This document shows, one piece after another, positions 19,448-29,880 of a stretch of DNA of 64,000 nt. Both the position numbers and the translations under genes were made by a program. Position 1 is the stretch's first letter. Every line of letters starts with the position of its first letter. This stretch comes from Artemia franciscana (Eukaryota > Arthropoda > Branchiopoda > Anostraca > Artemiidae): assembly GCF_032884065.1 (NCBI RefSeq), contig NC_088871.1:45063591-45127590 (forward strand). The letters run 5' to 3'. The notes beneath the pieces were generated by a model. That model searched no databases, had not been told where the DNA came from, and saw nothing but the letters and a program-made list of their open reading frames with translations.

Positions 19448-19560
19448 TGCCAACAGCACCCGGTGTTCCCAGGCGGTCACCCATCCAAGTACTGACCGGG
19501 CCCGACGTTGTGTGACTTCCAGGATCTGACGAGACTGGGTACTTTCAAACGTGGTATGGC
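19448..19560 (-). rRNA. 5S rRNA gene copy lacking its first ~7 nt (likely pseudogene)
   Basis: 113 nt on the minus strand from 'GCCATACCACG' to 'GGTGCTGTTGGCA', including the internal promoter regions 'AAGTCACACAACGTCGGG' (box A) and 'GTACTTGGATGGGTGACCG' (box C). Eukaryotic 5S is about 120 nt. The usual first seven nucleotides, which pair with the 3' end as helix I, are replaced by TA repeat. The rest has no obvious lesion. It matches Artemia 5S as I recall it. A dispersed pseudogene or 5S-headed retroelement is likelier than an active gene. Confidence 0.85.
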
Positions 19561-19765
<205 letters not shown>

Positions 19766-19908
19766 GGGACTCCCATCCTCTTCCCCTCACCATTGCTATT
19801 ATTGTTATTATTTTTATTAATTTATTACCCGTCAAAAGCGGAAAAGACGGAGTATATAAAATAAAAAGAAAGAAAAGCAAAATTTTAAATGCACTTCCAC
19901 TACAAATA

Positions 19909-20560
19909 TTATAAAATAATACTAGTCCAGGGGTGGTTGGCCCTTAAAACATTGGTACTGAATTTGGAGATTCTTCTCTCTATGACCATGGAAGGGTTGG
20001 TGACCTTATATTTCCTGGAGATGTCGCCATTGCTGTGCCACAAAGGGAGACGCAGTAGAAACTTAGCATATCTGTAAAATGCGCTGCAAATAGCTTTCTT
20101 TTCGGTAGCTGTGAATATTCTCCAGAAGGGAACCAGAGCAAGCAGATGGGGAGTAGTAAAAACATTGTATAGCCGGGCAAGGAGAGGACGGTTGAAACGA
20201 TACTTATTGGCAACTAGTAATCCGTAAGACGCTCGTAGACGGGAACAGAGGTGGTTTGTCAGTGCTGAGCGCGTGTCCTTCAATGTAGGAGAAATAGGAA
20301 GGCCAAGATACGTAAGGGACTCACAAGGCTTAATCAGAGTGTCGCCAATTTTAACGGAGAGGTTAATTGAAAAGCTTATTTTTTGAACCATTGAAGAAAA
20401 GAAGTTCTGTTTTAGATTCGTTGAAGGAAAGTCCGATCTGCTTGTATGCCGCTGCAAGTGAGTCGTAAATGGTGCCCTTACCTGCAACGTTTTTGGCGGA
20501 CGTTCATGCTTGATTGAGTGGTTCAACTGCAGTCTTGGTTCTTTTTACGGCCCTGGGAAG
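19909..20560 (-). pseudogene. Non-LTR retrotransposon RT C-terminal fragment
   Basis: The minus-strand ORF (20526-19909) contains 'SLTYLGLPISPTLKDTRS', 'SRLRASYGLLVANKYR', 'LYNVFTTPHLLA' and 'FYRYAKFLLRLPLWH', typical of the region after the polymerase core in LINE RTs (Y-L-G motif and thumb). In a neighbouring frame just upstream, 'AAAYKQIGLSFNESKTELL' belongs to the same protein, so there is a frameshift near 20390. The catalytic domain is absent. Confidence 0.75.
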
Positions 20561-21300
20561 CCCAGTTTACGGCCCAGCTGTTTGCATTTTAGCAAACAGC
20601 AAATCTTGTAAAATAAAATAAAAAATTCTGTATCATATGTATTTTTGTCTCCGGGATTTAAAGAACTCCACTGTCCTTCTTTGTAGGGATATATTAACTT
20701 TACCGATGACTTTTCCTGCTGTTCAATTTCAGGGAGTGGATATTTAGGCGAGGAGTCATCTGGGAAATTGGATTCATTTATTTTTGTAAACCTGGCTCAA
20801 CGTTAGCACTATGTGGTGTTGGAATTGATACCTATGGTGAATCAACATATGTTTCAGGAACTGGAAGGGTCTCAGTGACAACCGTAGGTACAGGTATATC
20901 AGCAATGGGGTGGATGGGCATCACCAGATGAGACGGAATTTCTGAGTTTAATACTTGGATAGAAGATACTTCAGCCACTTCATTCGTATCTTTCTTCGTT
21001 TCATTTTGGTGACGAATCACCCGACTTTAGTGGAGAAGTTGTTGTTGTGCCGATGAATGCTGGAGGTACCATCGATTCTGACTCCACGCTTGACCGAACA
21101 TCAGCTAAAGAAGATTTTCTCAACTTTTTGGAGACTAGTTCTGCTGTATGAAGAAGTGACGAACGATGCATAGATTAAACTTAGATTAAGATTATCTTTA
21201 CAAATATTTACGTAGACCAAACTCACCTTCTTTTTCAATATTGGTTGTAAAAGTACCTTCCATTGACAGATCCTTTGAATGAACCATCAACATCATTTAG
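20560..21300 (-). pseudogene. eIF4G-like N-terminal relic (eIF4E-binding region)
   Basis: Minus strand. 20790-20560 reads 'FPDDSSPKYPLPEIEQQ', then 'LIYPYKEGQWSSLNPGDK' and 'NTYDTEFFILFYKIC'. This resembles the eIF4G segment 'YKxxQWxPLNPxxKKxYDREFLL' that carries the eIF4E-binding motif YxxxxL(phi); here the Leu position is Phe. Upstream, 21020-20832 encodes a Pro/Val-rich stretch ('PIADIPVPTVVTETLP'), and 21143-21010 encodes 'ELVSKKLRKSSLADV' in another frame. A consensus splice pair (donor GTGAGT at 21226, acceptor CAG at 21144) would join an 83-nt intron. Frameshifts and stops make it a pseudogene as assembled. Confidence 0.55.
20577..20600. repeat. 9-bp perfect hairpin
   Basis: GCTGTTTGC, 6-nt loop, GCAAACAGC, at the junction between the eIF4G-like relic and the LINE fragment. 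Confidence 0.8.
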
Positions 21301-23160
21301 ATGCTCGGCGAAACAAAAATGAGGACTCTGGAATAATCCTTATACCTAGCTATGTTAGAAGCACAACGCTATATGAAATAATAAAAAAACACACGTTGCC
21401 AATATCCCGAGTGTCTAAGTACTATGAAAAAATAACAAGTGACTTTATTTTGTATTTCCAGGATTTTCTCTAGCGATCCAGTGAAATTTTTCTGTGACCT
21501 TGTACCGGGTTGCGATCGATAATTTAAGAAACGATGGATTTTTGAATTAGAATGTAGGGTGCAGAATGTCAATCTGCACCCCATTACAGATAGTAAAAAG
21601 ATGTCAGACTATCTTTTCACTATCGATGATAAAGATAAAGTCTTCTTTTTGATTTTTCAACTTTTTGATTTTTCAACTTAAATTACCCCAAAACACACTT
21701 TTTTTTATACAAATACCTTGAAAAAGTAATTTTTCCAAATATATGGGGGGATCTAGGGGGTAAAGCCTAACGCCCTCCAATAACATCACTGGAAACATTT
21801 TTCTGAATTTCCTCTTTGGAAGTTTAACGGACTTGGGCATGTTGACCTCTACACAGTTCATGTAAGGGTTCATAAGCATTTCAAGTTATAAATCTGATCA
21901 CTATTGAGATATGCTCACTTTCTCTTAGTTTTATCCTTCATTTGTCAACCCTTCAACATATTCTTAAGCAGCTTCCTTTTCAAGATTAATTCTAATTTTG
22001 AAAAAGGTCCCCATATATGGCATAAGCATAAAATGAATAGTATTTTTACAGCTAATCTCCTTTAAATTCACTATTACTTCATTAATTTAACCTCTGTGAT
22101 GACAACACTCTTATTTGTTTTTCATGTGCCTGAAAATTGCGATGGCAATAGTTGTTTTTCATCAGGATGACTACTTGGGGTTTTCAGCGCTTTGCTTGGA
22201 ATGTAAAAAAGAAATAAAAGAATCCATTATTTATCTTGAAAGCTATTTGACACTAATAATAGGATATCTAACTATTTCAAAGTAGGAGAAACATTTTCTG
22301 GATCTATAAAATTTACTAGATAAACATAAAAAAGACCAAGTTTCAAAGTTCGTTAATAACAATGAAACTTGACAGTTTTCCCCCTTACTCTAAGTATCAG
22401 AACATGCAAGTTCTGGATCAAATAAAGAAAAATGGGACTTAACATCTCCGGAGATAACCAACTTTTGGGAATAGTTATGCTTCCTTGTGCAATTACTTTA
22501 TCACCAACAAAGTGAGGTGACAGATTTAAGATTATTGATTAGCAATCTTTGGAAGTCACCATGGGCTGCCCACTTTAAAAAATGGCGTTCACCAGGTTAC
22601 CGTACCAAATGGAAGCACACCACACATGACATAATGATGCTACGGCACGTTAGAGCTGGCACTGAACGTGGCGGAACAAGTGGCGCTCCAGAATGCACAC
22701 TAAGAGGCCCAGGTAGAGTGACATCAGGGTCTTCATCTTCAAACACTATAAATAAGGTGTTCAGAGTTTGAAAACAAAGTTTTATGCGTCACCTCTATTC
22801 TTAAATTTATTGTTTAAGTGTGAAGCTGATGTAAAAGCGGACTGAACTTTATTAATTTATAAAAATAATGATACTAACCAAAAATAAATGATTACTAATA
22901 AATAATATGCGTAAGCATAAGAAATTTGAATAAATAACAAGCAATAAATAATTTAGGTATAATTTTAATTGTAAGTAATTATTATAACGACAAAGATTAT
23001 TCAAAGTAATGATGGTTTTAGATTATAATAACACTGCTAGTGAAATAAATATTTTTTTGATAGGCTGCTTTACGACAGGTAATACGGGGCTAGGAGGTTG
23101 ATGCCAAGACAAAGAATCACCCAGTTTTTATTTTTAGTGTTACAACCCTCTATAGGAAGG
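21300..23160. other. No recognisable gene
   Basis: AT-rich. The longest ORF here (22487-22771, plus, 94 codons) ends 'GGTSGAPECTLRGPGRVTSG' and has somewhat raised GC. I do not recognise it and nothing nearby supports expression. Confidence 0.4.
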
Positions 23161-23329
23161 GAAAGGTTCAAAGAAATTTCCCAGATATTTGCTGAAAAAT
23201 AGTCCTTACTGCAACTAAAAAGATACAATCCAAATTCTTTTTTTTATTTTCCTTCCTCCTGTTTTGGACAATCTTCTGATGTAGAAGAGTATTCTCCCTA
23301 AAAAAACGTAAAGTTTTCGTAAAGTAATC

Positions 23330-23795
23330 TAAAAAATTCCAACCGGGTAACTTTGGGGGGAAAATGAGCGTGGGAAGGGGTTTAGCTACCCTCCAATATT
23401 TTTGGTCACTTAAAAAGGACACTCAAACTTTTGATTTACGATCAAATGATCCCTCTCCTGATCTTCTACGATCACTGGTTCAATACGATCACCCCTGGAA
23501 AAAAAAATGAGCAAATAAACACGAGTCCGTGAGTAAAAAATGTAAAAAATGCAAAATTCCACATTTTTGTACATAGAAGCTTGAAAACTCTACACTACGG
23601 TTCTCTGGTATGCTAAATCTAATGTTGTGATTTTCATAAGATTGCTTGATTTTTTGATTTCCCCACTTAGTCAAAAATTTGGCAAATTTTCTCTGGGTCT
23701 TAACTTTTGACGGGTGTCATTAAATTTGGTGAATTTGGAATAAACATCAAACTCTGATTCATCTAATGCATCTATTCTTATCTAGGCTCTTATAA
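23330..23795 (+). mobile_element. Composite palindromic repeat, diverged 3' fragment (B')
   Basis: Forward orientation: 'CACTTAAAAAGGACACTC', 'CGATCACCCCTGG', 'AAATTCCACATTTTTGTA', 'GGTTCTCTGGTATGC'. It lies head-to-head with copy B, so together they form a large imperfect inverted repeat. Confidence 0.75.
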
Positions 23796-25425
23796 ATATA
23801 ATTTAGTTATAAACAAACTTATAAATATAAAAGTTTAATCAAGTTTAGTCTTACCCATCAAAAGTTACGAGCCTGAGAAAATTTGCGTTATTTTAGAAAA
23901 TAGGGGGAAACGCCCCCTAGAAGTCTTAGAATCTTAACGAAAATCACACCATCAGATTCAGAGTATCAGAGAACCCTACTGTAGAAGTTTCAAGCCCTTA
24001 TCTACAAAAATGTGGAATTTTGTATTTTTTGCCAGAAGGCAGATCACGGATGCGTGTTTATTTGTTTTTTTGTTTTTTTTTTGTTTTTTTTTTCTTTTTC
24101 CCAGGGGTGATCGTATCGACCCAGTTGTCCTAGAATGTTGCAAGAGGGCTCATTCTAACGGAAATGAAACGTTCTAGTGCCCTTTTTAAGTGACCAAAAA
24201 AATTGGAGGGCACCTAGGCCCCCTCCCACGCTAATTATTTTACCAAAGTCAACGGATCAAAATTCTGAGATGGCCATTTTATTCAGCGTAGTCGAAAAAA
24301 CCTTATAACTATGTCTTTGGGGACAACTTACTCCCCCACAGTCCCCATGGGAGGGGCAAAAAGTTACAAACTTTCACCAATGCTTACATATAGTAATGGT
24401 TATTGGGAAGTGTACAGGCGTTTTCAGGAGGATTTTTTTGGTTGGGGGAGGGGTTGAGAAGAAGGGGATATGCTGGGGGAACTTTCCATCGATAATTTGT
24501 CATGGGGGAAGAAAATCTCCATGAAGGGAGCGCAGGATTTAATAGCATTATTTAAAACACAATGAAAAAATAAATATGAAAACGTTCTTTCAGCTGGAAG
24601 TAAGGAAACAGCATTAAAACTTAAAACAAACAGAAATTATTACCCATTTGAGGGGCTCACCTCCTCCTAATACCTCGCTCTTTAAGTTAAAGTATTTTTA
24701 GTAATTTCAACTATTTATTCTACGGCTTTTGTGATTCTGGGGTTATTCTTTTTGAATTGGGACAAAATTTAAGCTTTAGTGTAAAGAGCGAGGATCTGAT
24801 AAGGGGGGCGAACCCCCCTCATATATGTAATAAAAATATGAGAATACAAAAGTTCTTTACGTAAGCTAATTTATAAGTTACGTAAATATTTTACTAATAA
24901 AAATATTCGTAAAAAATTAAAAGTTCTAGTTGCCTTTTTAATTGACCAAAAAATCGGAGGGCAACTAGGCTTCCTCCCCCGCTCTTTTTTTCTCAAAATC
25001 ATTCGATCAAAATTATGATAAAGCCATTTAGCCAAAAAAAAAATTCAAATTTCGTTTTAATTATTCCTCTGCGGAGAGCCAAAATCAAAACATGCATTGA
25101 TTCAAAAACGTTCAGAAATTAAATAAAAAAAACAAGTTTTTTTAACTGAAAGTAAGGAGCGACATTAAAACTTAAAACGAACAGAAATTACTTCGTATAT
25201 GAAAGAGGTTTCTTCCTCATCAACGCCCCGCTCTTTACGCTAAAGTTTTTTTACTGTTTTAAAAAGAAGAATTGAGAGACAGAGTCAAACTTTAGCGTAA
25301 AGAGCGGGGGCGTTGATGAGGAAGCAGCCTCTTTCATATACGAAGTAACTTCTGTTCGTTTTAAGTTTTAATGTCGCTCCTTACTTTCAGTTAAAAAAAC
25401 TTGTTTTTTTTATTTAATGACTAGA
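23795..25425 (-). mobile_element. Composite palindromic repeat, copy B (reverse)
   Basis: Runs from 'AGTCTTACCCATCAAAAGTT' through 'CCCAGGGGTGATCG', 'TTGGAGGGCACCTAGG', the second palindrome (about 24600-24840) and the first palindrome (25140-25400, arms sharing 'CGTAAAGAGCG'). It lacks the terminal hairpin end. Confidence 0.85.
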
Positions 25426-25564
25426 AGGAACAGTCTATAAGTGAAGAAGAATTATCCTGCATGAAATGCATTACTGTATGTGTGTTTGGTCACATATAAG
25501 TTGAACTAGGTACATGGTTTCACCCCAAATCCCAATTCTAATTATTCAATACTTCCCGTAAATT

Positions 25565-26520
25565 TTATTTATTATTTTTATTTTTAATATTGTCCTTGTT
25601 TAGTAATATACTTGCACGCTTTGCTTTTGGATTGTCGCTGATTGGTTTTTGTACTTGATTTGTAACTGACAATGGTGCATTTCTACTGCCAAAATACATT
25701 ACTGCTACTACTATTACTACTACTACTAACAACTCGCCACATAACCAAGTTACCTGAGGCCAATAAAGCTGCACACGTTTCCCTCCATCCCAATATATTC
25801 AAACCCTTCTCTTTACACCCTCCCAGAAATTTACCATTTTCCCTTAAATCTTTCTTTGCAACATCCTCCCACCCCAACTGGGACGACCTGTTTTTCGTTT
25901 GGCCCTATACGGCTGGCCAACAAGGACAATTTTTGGCAACCTGGAACCCTTCTTCTGCAGAGCGTGCCCTAGATATTTTAACCTTTCTCTCATTATAGCC
26001 CTAGATAGCAGGATTGAACCACAATTTTCATGGAGCCTATTGTTTCAAATACGGTTAGTCAGTCGGGTACCCAAAATAGTCCGTAGAAAATTTTTCTGGA
26101 AAAATCAAGCAAATCTTTCTTCGTATTCGAAACATCCATTCTTCAGAACCATATTTCACCACTGTAAACACTGTAGCCTCAAATATTCTAATCTTATTTC
26201 GTAGACTTATTTTTCTGTTCTTCCAAACTTAATTCAACTATGAAAAAAACACCCCGATAATTGGCTATTCTAATTTTAACATCTTCAAGGCACCCACCAC
26301 TTTTACTAATAATACGACCAAGACATGTGAAGATGCCGACTTGATCAATCTGTTCGTTACCCAACGTCGCCTTTTCATCTTAGCGGCTTAGTCTTCTTAG
26401 CCTTAATATTCAAACTTATTCTAGAACCCTGAACTCGCAAAACCTCTAAACGTTCATTCCTTTTGTTCACACTTTCATCTAGGATGCTTAAGTCGTCAGT
26501 ATCTTAAGTCTAGGATCAAA
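25565..26520 (-). pseudogene. LINE family A relic: RT ORF C-terminal half
   Basis: Minus strand. From 26520 down, the segment after the YADD box is in broken frames. Then about 25960-25700 encodes 'RLPKIVLVGQPYRAKRK', 'GWEDVAKKDL' and a Ser-run made by a TAG/TAC microsatellite (25700-25735). The same C-terminus occurs at 54200-54440 and 54960-55180. The composite repeat copy C begins at its upstream edge (26520). Confidence 0.7.
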
Positions 26521-28210
26521 TAGTTCGTGGTAACGAACAGTAGCAAGGAGCGACCCGGCTAAATAGTGACCGAAACTCTAAAAAATTAAATTATGATACC
26601 AATAGTTCCATCAAAAGAATCGCATTTTAATGCTGATTTTAAATATTTAAGTTTCATCAAGATTAGTCTTATCCATCAAAAGTTATGAGCCTGAGAAAAT
26701 TTACCTCATTTTAGAAAATAGGGGAAAACAACCCCTAAAAGTAATAGGATCTTAACGAAAATCACACCATCAGATTCAAAATATCAGAGAACCTTATTGT
26801 AGAAGTTTCAAACTCCTATCTACAAAAATGTGGAATTTCACATTTTTTGCCAGAAGACAAATCATGGATGCGTGTTTATGTGTTTTTTGTTGTTGTTTTT
26901 TTTTTCCAGGGGTGATCGTATCGACTCGACTGAGTGGTCCTAGAATGTTGCGAGAGCGCTCATTATAACGGATATTAAAAGCTTTAGTGCCCTTTTTAAG
27001 TGACCGACAAATTGGAGGGCACCTAGGCCCCCCCCCCACGCTCATTTCCCCCCAAAAGTCACCAGATCAAAATTCTGAGATAGCCATTTCATTCATCATA
27101 GTCGAAAAACCTAATAACTATGTATTTGGGGACGACTTACTCCCCCACAGCCCCCATGGGAGGGGCTGTAAGTTACAAACTTTGACCTATGTTTATATAT
27201 AGTAATGGTTACTGGGAAACGTACAGACGTTTTCAGGGGGATTTTTCGGTTTAGGGGGAGAGTTTTGTGGGAGGGGGGTGGGGTTACGGGGGAGGATATT
27301 TTCATGGAGGAACTTCCCATGGGAGAAGAAAATTTCAATGAAGGGGGCGCAGGATTTTCTAGCATTATTTGAAAAGACAATGAAAAAATAAATATGAAAA
27401 AGTTTTTTCTACTGAAAGTAAGGAGCAGCATTAAAACTTAAAACGAACAAAAATTATTACGCATATGAGGGGTTTAACTCCTTGTAATACCTCACTCTTT
27501 ACACTAAAGTATTTTTAGTAATATCAACTATTTATTCTACGGCCTTTGTGATTTCAGAGGTCATTCTTAAGGAATTGAGACAAATTTAAGCTTTAGTGTA
27601 AAGAGCGAGGTATCGACGAAGGGTGAGCCCCCTCATATACGCAATAAAAACATACGAATATAGAAGTTCGTTACGTAAGTTAATTCGTAAGTTATATGTA
27701 TTTTTTACCAGTGAAAACGTTCGTAAAAAAATTAAAATTCTAGTTGCCTTTTCAAGTAATCAAAAAATTGGAGGGCAACTAGGACTCCTCCCTCGATCCT
27801 TTTTTCTCAAAATCTTCCGATTAATTGCAATTTATTAATATGCAAATTTCGTTTCAATTATTTATGTGCGGAGAGCCAAGATCAAAAAAACACATTATTT
27901 CAAAAACGTTCAATTAAATAGAAAACAAGTTTTTTTTAAATGAAAGTAAGGAACAACATTAAAACTTAAAACGAACAGAAATTATTCCGTATATGAAAGG
28001 GGATTTTCCTCCTTAACGCCCCGCTCTTTACGCTATAGTTTTCTAACTGTTTTAAAAAGTAGAGTTAATAGAAAGAGTCAAACTTTAGCGTAAAGAGCGA
28101 GGCGTTGAGGAGGAAAAGCTCCTTACATATACGAAGTAATTTCTGCTCGTTTTAACTTTTAATGTTGTTCCTTACTTTCATTTAAAAAACTTGTTTTTTT
28201 ATTTAATTTA
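26520..28210 (-). mobile_element. Composite palindromic repeat, copy C (near full length, reverse)
   Basis: Starts with the terminal hairpin (GTTCGT, GGTA, ACGAAC at about 26523-26538) and 'GGAGCGACCCGGCT'. It continues through all modules: 'CCAGGGGTGATCGTATCG', 'GGAGGGCACCTAGG', palindrome 2 (27420-27640), the 'GGAGGGCAACTAGG' module, and palindrome 1 (27945-28190). About 1.69 kb. Both flanks are LINE family A sequence, so it probably inserted into or between LINE copies. Confidence 0.85.
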
Positions 28211-28214
28211 TAGT

Positions 28215-29366
28215 AGCACTAAGTCTAAAGAGTTCCATAAAATAAGCAATTTGATACCTATATAAACCAGGCTAATGCCTCTATAACTAATCTTTCTTCC
28301 AATATTCTAATCTTGGTTTGCAGACTTAACTTTCTATTCTTTCAAACTTTTTTTTAACTGTGATAAAACACCCTAAGCCTTAACTATTCTACTTTTAATA
28401 TCTTCAAGGGACCCACCACCTTTACTAATAATACGACCAAGATATGTGAAGCTGTCGACTTGATCAATCTGTTGATTACCCAGCGTCACCTTTTCATCTT
28501 AGCAGCGTCACCTTAGCGGCTTAGTCTTAGTCTTCTTAACCATAATGTTGAAACTTATTCTAGAACCCTGAACTCGCAAAATTTCTAAAATTTCATTCAT
28601 TTTACTCACACTTTCATCTAGGATGCTTAAGTCATCAGTATAACCTATGCCTAGGAAAGGTTTTCTTCCCCATTTGATTCTGTATTCTCCCATTGCCTTT
28701 CCTGTGCTCCTTAAGATAAAGTACATCAAAATGATCCATATAAGTAAAGATTGATAACAAACCAGCTTAATTCCTGATTTAATATAAAACCGGCTACTAA
28801 TCTAATTTCCTACCTTGATGACTCAGGCACTTCCCAATTCATAACTTAAGAGTGTAAATTTGGTCGACACATCCTCTACCCTTCGTAAAACTGAACTGTT
28901 CTTCTCTTAAAGCTTAATCTGAAGTACCATTAAGTCTAAAAAGTTCCATAAAAATAAGTAATTTGCTACCTATATAAACCAGGCTAATGCCTCTATAACT
29001 ACCGGACTGATCTTATCCCCTTTCTTATACAGAGGTTTAATTACGGTTCTTCTTAAAATTACTAGGCACTTACCCTTTTTCAAAAATCATATTCATAACA
29101 TTCAGTAACTTATCTTTTACCTCATTGCCACCATATCGAGAAACTCATTTGCCACACTATGAGCACTTGGTGCCTTATTATTTTTTAATCCTTTTAGTAT
29201 TGTCACTAAGTCTTCTTCACAAAGTAAATCTTCCTTCAACCGAAACTGTTTCACTTTTCTTTGTATCTTTTCCTGTAAGTCTATCGTGGTTTAGCAGATT
29301 CTCTTTTACTCTTTCTTTATGGCTAATTGCGGCCCCCTTCCTAATTTAAACTGGGAGAAGTCCAGA
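28215..29366 (-). pseudogene. LINE family A relic: RT core
   Basis: The minus strand encodes degenerate RT motifs in order: 'LKNNKAPSAHSVANEFL', 'SYRGISLVYIGSKLL', 'LREEQFSFTKGRGCVDQIY', then an ORF (28729-28508) with 'GIGYTDDLSILDESVSKM', where the canonical YADD is YTDD. Upstream it runs into the gap at 29367. An 80-bp piece near 28218-28300 repeats sequence found at 28925-29005, so the copy is rearranged. Confidence 0.75.
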
Positions 29367-29466
29367 NNNNNNNNNNNNNNNNNNNNNNNNNNNNNNNNNN
29401 NNNNNNNNNNNNNNNNNNNNNNNNNNNNNNNNNNNNNNNNNNNNNNNNNNNNNNNNNNNNNNNNNN
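29367..29466. other. Assembly gap of 100 Ns
   Basis: Exactly 100 Ns, a placeholder gap between the LINE relic and a tandem-repeat block. Confidence 0.95.
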
Positions 29467-29880
29467 CTGTCCATTGATCGCTTTCCCTGAGGTCTATGGA
29501 GGATTTCTCAGCCTCTAAGTTATATCAATTTGAATTTAGGATTATTTTGAACAAAATGGCTATTTCAAAATTTTACAAGATGCACTTGGGGGGAAAGACC
29601 AAAGAGGAGGGGGCTTGTTACTTTTTGATCATTTTCTTTTCTTAAAAAGGGCACAACAAATTAGATTTCCGATCAAATGCACTTCCTCAAAAGTTTATGC
29701 GACCACGCGTTCCATAGAAGCTTTATATGTTAACGATGGGCTGCTAGTATAGCTTACATACCTTTCCCCCAGGGCTGGGGGGGGGGTTCATACCAGTAAC
29801 CATAGCTATTTGACATTTAGATTATTTTGAACAAAATGGCTAACTCAAAATTTTGACCGATAGCCTTTAGAACAAGAGCC
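29467..29880. repeat. Tandem ~280-bp repeat family, block 2 left part
   Basis: Same family as 16550-18500 ('AACAAAATGGCTATTTC', 'CTTAAAAAGGGCAC'). It is interrupted at about 29880 by the element ending at 33303. The array resumes at 33304 with the expected next sequence 'AAAAGGCGTGGGG'. Confidence 0.8.

Noticed and set aside
25672..25998. Plus-strand 108-codon ORF
   Set aside because: Antisense to the LINE family A C-terminus, whose conserved motifs are on the minus strand.
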